From Hadesarchaea archaeon (lineage in GTDB: Archaea; Hadarchaeota; Hadarchaeia; Hadarchaeales; Hadarchaeaceae), in the NCBI GenBank assembly GCA_030616505.1, contig JAUWXD010000020.1, positions 1 through 6,511 on the forward strand: a stretch of DNA of 6,511 nt. Direction: 5' to 3'. The notes beneath the pieces were generated by a model, which did not search any database, was not told the DNA's origin, and saw only the letters and a program-made list of their open reading frames with translations. The translations under genes and the position numbers were made by a program. This document shows positions 1-5,983 of this stretch, piece by piece. Positions within the stretch are counted from its first letter, which is position 1. Every line of letters starts with the position of its first letter.

Positions 1-533
1 CATGCAGTCACCTTCGTTCGATCATATGCTGCTTTTATTGTGCCCACGTTTTTCTCAGCTAGTTTGCTTGGGAAGTACCTCTTGATTGCTTCAATGATTG
101 ACTCGATTTTTACCAATCCAGTGGCTTTTGCAAACGCTCCGAGCATGGCAGTGTTGGTTATCGGCACACCCAATTTCTCCATCGCTACCGAAGTGGCATC
201 GACGGAAGCAGTTTTAGCGTGGGGGAATTGCATGTCATTTTTTGAGTTGAGCACAATTATTCCACCTTGTTTTATGCCAGAAGCCACGTCCACGACTTCG
301 GGCAACGAGGGATCTAATACCACGACGTAATCAGGCGTGTATACTTGAGTGCGAACACGGATTTGTTTGTCGCCTATGCGCGCGAAAGCTAGGACGGGGG
401 CCCCTCTCCTCTCTGCACCGAAAAATGGGAAAGCTTGAGCGTACTTGCCTTCGATGAAAGCGGCTTCTGCGAGTAATCGCGCCGCTGTGACTGCTCCTTG
501 CCCGCCACGTCCATGAAACCTTATCTCAATCAT
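1..533 (-). CDS. porG: Pyruvate/2-oxoacid:ferredoxin oxidoreductase, gamma subunit (3' end cut by window edge)
   Basis: I read this gene directly on the minus strand from an ATG at 533-531; 177 codons are visible with no stop before the edge. The product begins [15 protein letters not shown], the hallmark of the gamma subunit of the pyruvate/2-oxoisovalerate ferredoxin oxidoreductases. A second family block, [17 protein letters not shown], lies at residues 31-47. The subunit belongs to a CoA-dependent, TPP- and iron-sulfur-containing cytoplasmic complex that interconverts pyruvate and acetyl-CoA with ferredoxin. Family members are about 180 residues, so the gene is nearly complete. The last visible minus-strand bases are GCATG: one more A would give a TGA stop overlapping an ATG start, as expected if the delta (ferredoxin-like) subunit gene follows, but this lies outside the window. 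Pyruvate rather than 2-oxoisovalerate specificity is likely but not proven by this subunit alone. It is transcribed divergently from the RNase P RNA. Confidence 0.9.
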
Positions 534-561
534 AAAACCCTTAAGGGATTATCGGCTGCCA

Positions 562-582
562 ATTTAAAGTTTTTACATAAAC
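562..582 (-). promoter_or_regulatory. Candidate TATA boxes for porG
   Basis: On the minus strand two TATA-like boxes lie ahead of porG: GTTTATGT (582-575) and CTTTAAAT (569-562). With the usual archaeal distance of about 25 nt they would start transcription near 553 or 540, giving a leader of about 20 or 7 nt before the ATG at 533. The sequence alone does not decide between them. Only a weak Shine-Dalgarno (AAGGG, 542-538) precedes the ATG. Confidence 0.45.
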
Positions 583-641
583 TCCCGATTTAATCAAACG
601 TTTTGGGCCAAAGCCCGTTGATATCTTGCTCTCCAGCTACT

Positions 642-649
642 TTCTTAAA
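642..649 (+). promoter_or_regulatory. Candidate TATA box for RNase P RNA
   Basis: The box TTCTTAAA sits at 642-649. Its centre is about 25 nt ahead of 671, the first base of helix P1 of the RNase P RNA. This is the distance expected between an archaeal TATA box and its transcription start, so the RNA probably starts at or very close to its mature 5' end. The call rests on spacing and composition only. Confidence 0.5.
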
Positions 650-668
650 CCCTGGAAACTAGAATATA

Positions 669-968
669 GCGCCGGCGAGCTGGTGGGCGACTCACGGGCG
701 AAAGCCTGAGGAAACTCCGTCCATCGGGCAGGTCCGCGGGCCCATAAGGGCACGGTTGAGAAACCGGAAAGATGGAACAGAAACGACACCTCCCGACTCG
801 CGCTAGGATGCGGTGACGCTGAGGTCGTGTCGGCGAGGATGAAACGGCCATCTCGCGGGATGCAAGGGCAAATTACCGCCGATGAACGCCTGTCAGAGGT
901 GGGTGGTAGCCCGCTAAGCTCAATGTCGCCTAAAAACAGAAGACGGGTTACGGCCAGCACACCGGCTG
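669..968 (+). ncRNA. rnpB: RNase P RNA, archaeal type A
   Basis: Catalytic RNA of ribonuclease P, which removes the 5' leader from pre-tRNA. The helices can be read off the sequence. P1 closes the molecule: GCCGG (671-675) pairs with CCGGC (962-966) and GCTGG (679-683) with CCAGC (954-958), separated by a 3x3 internal loop. P2 is GGCGA (686-690) with TCGCC (926-930). P3 is a hairpin at 691-710 with a GAAA tetraloop. P4, the catalytic helix, is CCGTC (717-721) with GACGG (942-946). Conserved blocks are present in order: GAGGAAACTCC (708-718), AACAGAAACGAC (776-787), GATGAAACGGCC (838-849), GCAAGGGCAAA and ACAGAAGACGGGTTAC (936-951). A hairpin with a GAGA loop lies at 753-766, and P11 is formed by 784-792 with 821-832. 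Both specificity and catalytic domains are present, so this is type A and neither the M-type nor the minimal Pyrobaculum form. Exact ends are estimated from P1. The open reading frames across it are not genes. Confidence 0.95.
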
Positions 969-972
969 TCGC

Positions 973-979
973 AAGGTGA
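973..979 (+). promoter_or_regulatory. Shine-Dalgarno site deciding the rps26e start
   Basis: AAGGTGA at 973-979 matches the archaeal anti-Shine-Dalgarno and sits 5 nt ahead of the ATG at 985. It begins only about 7 nt after the last P1 base of the RNase P RNA. It contains an in-frame GTG (976) that could be mistaken for the start. Confidence 0.7.
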
Positions 980-984
980 AAAAA

Positions 985-1209
985 ATGGGTAAAAAATGGG
1001 GCAGGTACAAAGCAGGTGGACGAAGCCAGCCAGTGTCATGTGAATATTGCGGGCGCATGACGCCGCGCATCAAGGCCGTGCTGGTTAGGAAGTCCTACGG
1101 CATAGGTAGTCTTAAAAACATTCCAGGCCTCGACCGCAGGCGCGTGTTCCTCCCACAGATGAAGGCATATGCCTGCATATCCTGCGCTAAGCATCGTAAG
1201 TTAATCTAA
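985..1209 (+). CDS. rps26e: Small-subunit ribosomal protein S26e
   Basis: A 74-residue, strongly basic zinc-ribbon protein of the 30S subunit. It has a CEYC pair at residues 20-23, a conserved TPRIKAV stretch after it (family: P-K-D-K-A), and a CISCAKH block near the C-terminus, giving the four-cysteine zinc site of the S26e family. In eukaryotes S26 lies near the mRNA exit channel and the 3' end of the small-subunit rRNA. I chose the ATG at 985 over the in-frame GTG at 976 because the GTG lies inside the Shine-Dalgarno site. The protein ends five residues after CAKH (family members usually continue with a basic tail), so it is short for the family. It follows the RNase P RNA by about 17 nt, leaving no room for a separate promoter outside that RNA; co-transcription with rnpB is inferred. 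S26e is known mainly from TACK and Asgard archaea and eukaryotes. Confidence 0.88.
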   Translation: MGKKWGRYKAGGRSQPVSCEYCGRMTPRIKAVLVRKSYGIGSLKNIPGLDRRRVFLPQMKAYACISCAKHRKLI

Positions 1210-1235
1210 TAAAGCTTAATTTTATCAATAAATTG

Positions 1236-1242
1236 TTTTTTT
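1236..1242 (+). terminator. U-rich terminator after rps26e
   Basis: A run of seven T (1236-1242) lies 27 nt after the rps26e stop, within an A+T-rich stretch and without a strong hairpin. Archaeal RNA polymerase terminates on such U-tracts, so this is the likely end of the rnpB-rps26e transcript. Confidence 0.55.
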
Positions 1243-1322
1243 AGAAGACAAATTGAAAATATACTTTTAGATTTTCTCTAACTGAGCCATTCGCCTTGAT
1301 TTGAACTTTATTTTTCTGGCCT

Positions 1323-1363
1323 AAAAACCGAAAAATCCAGTGGAATCGGCCTTCATGCGATTC
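1323..1363 (-). terminator. Hairpin plus U-tracts after the GGGP synthase operon
   Basis: Read on the minus strand, GAATCG (1363-1358) pairs perfectly with CGATTC (1348-1343) around a 9-nt loop. Two five-T runs follow, at 1335-1331 and 1327-1323. The element lies 44 nt after the GGGP synthase stop, in the right orientation and place to end the nnrD-rpl40e-GGGPS transcript. The rest of 1210-1406 is A+T-rich, and I see no gene in it. Confidence 0.55.
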
Positions 1364-1406
1364 ATCCCACGGCTGATGAACATGGGGTTTATCGCCCGAT
1401 TTTGTT

Positions 1407-2162
1407 CTAAGCACCGCCGCCTGATTTAATCGCTTTTACAATATCTTGAATTTTTGTCCTTCGATCCTTTGCTTCTTCCACGAGCGTTCCCGTAACGAGG
1501 ATATCGCCCCCGGCTCGCACACGCTCGGTTGCTGCTTCCGGCGTCCTTATTCCCCCACCCACAATCAGCGTGACATCGGTAGCCTCACCCACCGCTCGAA
1601 CCATATCAACTGGCACTGGTCGATCGGCCCCGGATCCTGCTTCAAGGTACACGAATCTCATCCCCATGTACTGGGCGGCCAGTGCGTAAGCCACCGCGAG
1701 CTCCGGCTTGTCTCTCTTAATCAAGTCCGCTTTCCCCACCTTTCCCGCGGCCCCCCCGGGTTCGATTAGAAGGTATGCCATGGGCAGCGGTTCTATGTTA
1801 GTCTGTTTTACAATGGGGGCACCGAGCTTCTGGGCACCAGTGATGAAGTAAGGATCCCGTGAGTTGAGCATGCTCATAAAGAAGATTGCGTCCGCGCGTC
1901 GGCTTACTCCTGCCTCGCTAGCGGGGAACAGAATGACGGGCAAGTCAGTCGCCTTCTTTATTGAGGCAACAGTGTCGTCGAGAAGATTCCCTCCTGCGTG
2001 GGTTGAGCCCCCCACCATTATCCCGTCGGTACCTGCTTTGGCAGCTTCTGAAGCAATCTCTCCAGCCACATTCGGTTCTTGTTTGGCTGGGTCTATGAGG
2101 GTAAGATGGGCAGCGCCATCGCGGGCAATGATATTCTTCAAGTGTTTTTCGACTTTACCCAC
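1407..2162 (-). CDS. Geranylgeranylglyceryl phosphate synthase (GGGPS)
   Basis: This prenyltransferase joins geranylgeranyl diphosphate to sn-glycerol 1-phosphate, making the first ether bond of archaeal membrane lipids. The 251-residue product has the TIM-barrel motifs of the PcrB/GGGPS family in order: HLTLIDPAK (19-27, with the aspartate used for Mg/diphosphate), VGGSTHAGG (50-58), [19 protein letters not shown] (79-97), YLEAGSGA (172-179) with the family glutamate, the phosphate-binding VGGGIRTPE (201-209) and GTLVE (225-229). Its length fits group II enzymes. The start is a GTG at 2162-2160, preceded by GAGGGAG with about 4 nt spacing. It overlaps the end of rpl40e by 8 nt, which implies coupled translation. 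Later enzymes of lipid synthesis are not in the window. Confidence 0.95.
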   Translation of the reverse strand: MGKVEKHLKNIIARDGAAHLTLIDPAKQEPNVAGEIASEAAKAGTDGIMVGGSTHAGGNLLDDTVASIKKATDLPVILFPASEAGVSRRADAIFFMSMLNSRDPYFITGAQKLGAPIVKQTNIEPLPMAYLLIEPGGAAGKVGKADLIKRDKPELAVAYALAAQYMGMRFVYLEAGSGADRPVPVDMVRAVGEATDVTLIVGGGIRTPEAATERVRAGGDILVTGTLVEEAKDRRTKIQDIVKAIKSGGGA

Positions 2163-2301
2163 GTGGCTCCCTCGACTTCGGCCTCAGTCCCCCGTAGCCG
2201 CACTTTCGGCACTTTGTTGCCTTCCAAGGATTCCGGGCGTTGCAGCGCATGCATACCTTCACGTTAAACAAGCGCTTCCCTGCAGCCTCAAACTTCACCA
2301 T
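2155..2301 (-). CDS. rpl40e: Large-subunit ribosomal protein L40e
   Basis: A 48-residue zinc-ribbon protein of the 50S subunit. Cysteines CMRC (17-20) and CRKC (31-34) form the zinc site, with the family's [14 protein letters not shown] segment between and around them and a basic C-terminus. Archaeal L40e stands alone at about 50 residues, while the eukaryotic form is made as a ubiquitin fusion; no ubiquitin-like domain precedes it here. The ATG at 2301-2299 follows the strong site AGGAGATGA (2314-2306), which itself contains the nnrD stop codon. It is the middle gene of the operon: 4 nt after nnrD and overlapping the GGGP synthase start by 8 nt. It is easy to miss because of its size. Confidence 0.93.
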   Translation of the reverse strand: MVKFEAAGKRLFNVKVCMRCNARNPWKATKCRKCGYGGLRPKSREPRG

Positions 2302-2305
2302 ATTT

Positions 2306-2315
2306 TCATCTCCTT
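2306..2315 (-). promoter_or_regulatory. Shine-Dalgarno site of rpl40e overlapping the nnrD stop
   Basis: On the minus strand AAGGAGATGA (2315-2306) is a strong ribosome binding site 4 nt ahead of the rpl40e ATG. Its last three bases are the TGA stop of nnrD, so ribosomes ending nnrD sit on the rpl40e start region. Confidence 0.75.
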
Positions 2316-3196
2316 TTTCTAACTTCCTTGAACACCTCTGGCAATTTCCTAAGCAAGTCTGACGCCATAAATTCATAGCCCTTTTCCTGGAAACAGAGAT
2401 CTCCGGTCCGCCCGCAGACCCACGCTCCAGCCACTGCCGATTTGAAAGGATCGGCCCCCTGTGCCAAGAAGGCCCCCACGATTCCTGAAAGGACATCGCC
2501 GGTACCCCCGACAGTCATGCCGGGGTTGCCCGTGGAGTTTATTCTCACATCTCCAGCTGGCGATGCTATGACGTCAATGAATGATTTCAGCAAGATTACA
2601 CATCCAAGACTCCGTGCTGCTAGTTTGACCTGTCCAACGCGCCCTTGGATGTCGGTTGGTAGATCAACACCTGTCAAGATTTCAAACTCTCGTGCGTGAG
2701 GTGTCAAAACCCAAGGCAACTTCTGTGCTAGGTTCCGCTCCGATGCAAGAGCCTTCAGCCCGTCCGCGTCGAACAGTGCAGGGATGGTCGGATGTTTTTC
2801 CTTGAGTACGCGTGCCAATTCGATTGTGGCATCGCGCGTCTTCACTGTCGTGCCCAAGCCAGGCCCAACAATAATGGCTGTTGAGCGATTGAGCTCGCTC
2901 CGCAGTTCCGAGAGGGCGGAAGGCTCAAGGTCGCGGCAGGGAAGTTTTAGGGTAATCAAATCAGGTGAGAATGAGTTAATAGTCCATGCTACTTTTTCCG
3001 GAGCCGCTACAATTGCCAAATCAACGCCTGCGCGTAGCGCAGCCAAGCCAGACAATGCTGGGGCCCCGACGTAGCGTGACCCACCCCCCACTATCAACAG
3101 CCTGCCATACTCTCCTTTGTGCGCTTCCCGCTTTCGCTTGGGCAGGACAGTCAACACATCGTTTTTGTTTGTACGCTTCGGAGTGGAAATTGGCAA
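2306..3196 (-). CDS. nnrD: ADP-dependent (S)-NAD(P)H-hydrate dehydratase
   Basis: A metabolite-repair enzyme that dehydrates the S form of hydrated NADH/NADPH back to the usable cofactor, with ADP as the energy source in prokaryotes. The ribokinase-like YjeF C-terminal domain fills the whole protein of up to 296 residues: [13 protein letters not shown] (26-38), GAPAL (44-48), GPGLG (111-115), FDADGLKAL (142-150), LTPHAREFE (164-172), and [15 protein letters not shown] (224-238) with the catalytic Asp234. In many organisms this domain is fused to the NnrE epimerase; here that domain is absent. No in-frame ATG is available: a stop lies three codons ahead of the TTG at 3196, and the next choice is a GTG at 3157 just before the conserved [11 protein letters not shown] segment. 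I give the longest form; the GTG start (283 residues) is about as likely. It is the first gene of the operon with rpl40e and GGGP synthase. Confidence 0.92.
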   Translation of the reverse strand: MPISTPKRTNKNDVLTVLPKRKREAHKGEYGRLLIVGGGSRYVGAPALSGLAALRAGVDLAIVAAPEKVAWTINSFSPDLITLKLPCRDLEPSALSELRSELNRSTAIIVGPGLGTTVKTRDATIELARVLKEKHPTIPALFDADGLKALASERNLAQKLPWVLTPHAREFEILTGVDLPTDIQGRVGQVKLAARSLGCVILLKSFIDVIASPAGDVRINSTGNPGMTVGGTGDVLSGIVGAFLAQGADPFKSAVAGAWVCGRTGDLCFQEKGYEFMASDLLRKLPEVFKEVRKRR

Positions 3197-3225
3197 CGTA
3201 TCCCATTAGAAAAATCAATGTACTC

Positions 3226-3233
3226 TATAAAAG
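3226..3233 (-). promoter_or_regulatory. TATA box for the nnrD-rpl40e-GGGPS operon
   Basis: CTTTTATA on the minus strand (3233-3226) is a good archaeal TATA box. Transcription would begin near 3204, about 8 nt ahead of the TTG at 3196 or about 47 nt ahead of the GTG at 3157. The same bases read TATAAAAG on the plus strand and could also serve the aminotransferase operon from further upstream. Confidence 0.55.
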
Positions 3234-3272
3234 CTCGTGCCTTTACAAGCCCTGTGAGGTATACTGGCACTA

Positions 3273-3280
3273 TTTTTTAA
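3273..3280 (+). promoter_or_regulatory. TATA box for the aminotransferase-lysA-aspartate kinase operon
   Basis: TTTTTTAA (3273-3280) would place the transcription start near 3302, giving a leader of about 22 nt that contains the Shine-Dalgarno site at 3313-3320. This also argues against the upstream ATG at 3297, which would lie ahead of the transcript start. Confidence 0.5.
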
Positions 3281-3312
3281 ACATTGTCCATTTAGTATGA
3301 TAATAGGATATC

Positions 3313-3320
3313 AAGGTGAT
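3313..3320 (+). promoter_or_regulatory. Shine-Dalgarno site deciding the aminotransferase start
   Basis: AAGGTGAT contains seven bases complementary to the 3' end of archaeal 16S rRNA. It ends 3 nt before the ATG at 3324, so that ATG and not the in-frame ATG at 3297 is the probable start. Confidence 0.75.
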
Positions 3321-3323
3321 GGC

Positions 3324-4676
3324 ATGTCAAAACCTTCATGGATGAAAGGTGGTCCTCGCATAGTTAAACAGATTCCAGGCCCACGTGCGAAAAAGCTCTT
3401 GGAAAGGGACGAGCAGGTAATGTCTCCATCCTACACTCGAGCTGAGCCAATAGTGGCTGATGAGGGGCAGGGGTGCTATGTCAAAGATGTAGATGGAAAC
3501 GTCCTACTCGACCTCTCCTCAGGCATGTTTGTCTTGAATTATGGATACTCACACCCAAGGTTGGTCCGCGCGGTCAAACGACAGATTGCGAAACTCACAC
3601 ACTTCGCTGGAACGGATTTTTACTATGAGGTACAGGTTGAGCTAGCGGAACGGTTGGCAAAAATCACACCAGGTAAATCTAACAAACGTGTTTATTTCGG
3701 AAACAGTGGGGCAGAAGCGGTCGAAGCCGCCTTCAAATGTGTCAGGTGGCACACCCGCAGACCACGCATGATCGCATTCAAAGGAGGATTCCACGGACGT
3801 ACTTTTGGGGCGCTGAGCCTTACCAGCAATCTAAAACACACCAAGTTCTTTGCTCCCCTCGTACCCGGAGTTAGTTTCATGCCCTTCCCAGACCCATACC
3901 GGCCTCCGCTGGGCGGAAATCCCTCGGAATGTGCTCACAAGTGCATCGAGTATATTCGAGATTCTTTGAGGACGAGCATTCCACCAAAAGAAGTGGCAGC
4001 AGTGATAATCGAACCAATTCAGGGGACGGCAGGTTACATCATCCCTCCGCCAGAGTTCTATCCCATGCTGAAAGAGCTGTGTGAGGAGCACGATTGGATA
4101 TTCATCGCTGACGAGATTCAGACGGGGCTTGGACGTACGGGCAAGATGTTTGCTATGGAGCACTGGGGAGTAGTCCCCGATATCGTATGCGTCGCGAAAG
4201 GACTGGCCGGAGGAATGGCTCCGATAGGTGCGATGATAGGAAGCGCAGAGGTCACGGATTGGGAGCAAGGAGCGCATGCCTCCACGTTTGGAGGGAATTT
4301 GACTGCATGTGCAGCAGCGCTCGAGGGGCTGAAAATTTTGGAAGAACAGAAGCTGGTCAAGCAAGCGGCGAAGCTGGGCGATTCGGCGTTGAAACGGCTA
4401 CAAGAGCTTAAAGAAGAATCCAAAATTGTAGGTGATGTTAGGGGTAAAGGACTGCTGCTAGCTGTGGAGCTAGTTAAGGACAAGAAAACGAAAGAACCAG
4501 CAGTCAAGGAACGGGACATGGTCGTGCAAGAGGCCCTGAATCGGGGACTCATTGTTTTCAGAGGCGGACGCTCGGCGATTCGAATAGCACCTTCGCTCAC
4601 CATAAGCAAACAGGATTTCGAACTTGGCTTGGATATCTTCAAGGAAGCTGTCCACGAGGTAGACCAGAAATGTTGA
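3324..4676 (+). CDS. Class III PLP-dependent aminotransferase (ornithine/4-aminobutyrate aminotransferase or broad racemase family)
   Basis: Fold-type I PLP enzyme of 450 residues from the ATG at 3324. Motifs in order, numbered from that start: FGNSGAEAVEAA (125-136, cofactor phosphate), GGFHGRTFGALSLT (154-167), IIEPIQGTAGYIIPP (228-242), ADEIQTGLGRTG (262-273, Asp263 contacts the PLP ring nitrogen), VAKGLAGG (290-297, Lys292 forms the Schiff base) and HASTFGGN (318-325). The N-terminal block GPRIVKQIPGPRAKKL and the overall layout resemble, from memory, the Thermococcales enzymes characterised as ornithine omega-aminotransferases and broad-substrate amino-acid racemases; this was not searched. 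Its stop overlaps the lysA start by 7 nt, so the two are co-translated. Given lysA and aspartate kinase downstream, a role in diaminopimelate synthesis is plausible: transamination of N-succinyl/acetyl-2-amino-6-ketopimelate, or LL-DAP epimerisation. The family is certain; the substrate is not. Confidence 0.9.
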   Translation: MSKPSWMKGGPRIVKQIPGPRAKKLLERDEQVMSPSYTRAEPIVADEGQGCYVKDVDGNVLLDLSSGMFVLNYGYSHPRLVRAVKRQIAKLTHFAGTDFYYEVQVELAERLAKITPGKSNKRVYFGNSGAEAVEAAFKCVRWHTRRPRMIAFKGGFHGRTFGALSLTSNLKHTKFFAPLVPGVSFMPFPDPYRPPLGGNPSECAHKCIEYIRDSLRTSIPPKEVAAVIIEPIQGTAGYIIPPPEFYPMLKELCEEHDWIFIADEIQTGLGRTGKMFAMEHWGVVPDIVCVAKGLAGGMAPIGAMIGSAEVTDWEQGAHASTFGGNLTACAAALEGLKILEEQKLVKQAAKLGDSALKRLQELKEESKIVGDVRGKGLLLAVELVKDKKTKEPAVKERDMVVQEALNRGLIVFRGGRSAIRIAPSLTISKQDFELGLDIFKEAVHEVDQKC

Positions 4677-5983
4677 TGTTGAAGTCACACTTCAAGGCAA
4701 ATGCGCAAGGACACCTCGTGATGGGGAAGACCGATGCGGTAGAACTAGCCGAGCGCTTTGGAACTCCTCTTTACGTTATGGATGAACAGCGCGTGCGCGA
4801 GAAATATCGCCGTTTTCACAAAGCATTTGCCAATCTTTGGCCGAACGTGCTCGTCTGTTATGCGCTAAAAGCCAACTCAAACCAGGCAGTCGTCAAAATT
4901 TTGCAGATCGAAGGTGCAGGTGCAGACATCAGCTCCGGAAATGAACTCAGGATTGCTCTCAAGGTAGGGATTTCTGGCGATCGGATGGTCTTCAATGGCA
5001 ACAACAAAACCGTGCAGGAGCTGGAACTGGCAGTCACTAACGATGTGCTGGTAAACATAGACAGCTTCCAAGAACTTGAGGCCGTTGACAAGGTAGCATC
5101 GCTGTTGGGCAAACGCGCGAGAATTGGGTTTAGGGTCAATCCTGACGTAAAGGCACCGACCCATCCCTACATAGCTACGGGACTGCGCGAGAGCAAGTTC
5201 GGCTTCGATGTTGCGAGCGGACAGGCTTTTGAAGCGTACAAGCTCGCGGCTCGAATGAAGAACGTGGAGGTGGTTGGTATCCACGCGCACGTAGGGTCCC
5301 AAATCCTAGATGCGGCTCCCTTCGAGGAAGAGGCAGAAAAGCTCATGACGCTGGTCACGGATGTGAAGGAGAAACTGAATGTCAATATATCATTTGTCGA
5401 CTTGGGTGGTGGCATCGGTATCCCCTACAAACCTGGAGACTCGGAGCTCCAGCCAGAGCAAGTAGCAAAGCGTGTAGTTGGCGTGGTAAAACGTGTCGTT
5501 GAAGAGAAGAGCTTGGTGAAGCCGACATTGGTCCTCGAGCCGGGACGCTACCTTGTGGCTGATGCAGGTTTGCTGTTGGCGCGGGTTGGGTACATTAAGG
5601 AGCGGCGGGGCATGCCTACCTGGATTGCGGTGGACGCAGGGATGAATGCACTGCTCAGACCTGCCCTTTATGGAGCCTACCATCACATCGAGCTCGCTAA
5701 CAAGATCGGTAAGAAAAATGAAGTGCTTGTCAACGTCGCAGGGCCCCTTTGCGAGTCTGGAGATTTTCTCGGGAAGGAGAGGAAGCTCCCTAAGGCAGAG
5801 CAGGGCGATTTGGCCGTGATTTTTGATGTGGGTGCATATGGGCTGGCGATGTCGAGTCAACACACGGCCCAGGCCCGTCCAGCGATGGTTCTCGTAAATG
5901 GTGGCAAGGCTGAAATCATTCGCAAAAGAGAGAGCTTCGAGGACCTGACAAGACTTGACCAGATTCCTGGGTGGCTTCGTTGA
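4670..5983 (+). CDS. lysA: Diaminopimelate decarboxylase
   Basis: Catalyses the last step of DAP-lysine synthesis, meso-diaminopimelate to L-lysine and CO2. The 437-residue protein has the alanine-racemase-like PLP barrel followed by the C-terminal beta domain. Seen motifs: YALKANSN (64-71, Lys67 binds PLP), GADISSGNEL (84-93), GIHAHVGSQ (203-211), the phosphate loop DLGGGIGIPY (244-253), EPGRYLVA (290-297), and GPLCESGD (358-365) with the catalytic Cys361 from the partner subunit and the substrate-sensing ESG. The length fits the family. The ATG at 4670 is preceded by GAGGT (4656-4660) at 9 nt; a second in-frame ATG at 4676 shares its A with the aminotransferase stop (TGATG) and could also be used. 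After DVGAYGLAMSS the usual N-Y-N-S-R-P-R-P segment reads QHTAQARP. The stop overlaps the aspartate kinase start. Confidence 0.96.
   Translation: MLMLKSHFKANAQGHLVMGKTDAVELAERFGTPLYVMDEQRVREKYRRFHKAFANLWPNVLVCYALKANSNQAVVKILQIEGAGADISSGNELRIALKVGISGDRMVFNGNNKTVQELELAVTNDVLVNIDSFQELEAVDKVASLLGKRARIGFRVNPDVKAPTHPYIATGLRESKFGFDVASGQAFEAYKLAARMKNVEVVGIHAHVGSQILDAAPFEEEAEKLMTLVTDVKEKLNVNISFVDLGGGIGIPYKPGDSELQPEQVAKRVVGVVKRVVEEKSLVKPTLVLEPGRYLVADAGLLLARVGYIKERRGMPTWIAVDAGMNALLRPALYGAYHHIELANKIGKKNEVLVNVAGPLCESGDFLGKERKLPKAEQGDLAVIFDVGAYGLAMSSQHTAQARPAMVLVNGGKAEIIRKRESFEDLTRLDQIPGWLR

Noticed and set aside
40..330. 96-codon plus-strand reading frame
   Set aside because: Opposite-strand shadow of porG, which has clear family motifs.
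637..960. Open reading frames of 107 and 68 codons on the minus strand
   Set aside because: They lie entirely within the RNase P RNA, whose helices and conserved blocks explain the sequence; the translations look like no protein family.
1342..1385. Possible tRNA or T-arm-like hairpin
   Set aside because: No acceptor or anticodon arm can be drawn; position and following T runs fit a terminator better.
1371..1424. Possible C/D box guide RNA (TGATGA at about 1374, CTGA at 1421)
   Set aside because: No terminal stem, no convincing D' and C' boxes, and the D box candidate lies within the end of the GGGP synthase gene.
3021..3218. Minus-strand reading frame starting at the leaderless-looking ATG
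   Set aside because: Overlaps nnrD in another frame and shows no recognisable protein features; its ATG is considered only as a possible frameshift clue.
3297..3323. Upstream ATG extending the aminotransferase by nine residues
   Set aside because: The ribosome binding site at 3313-3320 and the predicted transcript start near 3302 both favour the ATG at 3324, where similarity to the family also begins.
4118..4642. 174-codon minus-strand reading frame, and others antisense to the aminotransferase and lysA
   Set aside because: Serine-rich translations antisense to genes with strong motifs; no ribosome binding site or promoter supports them.
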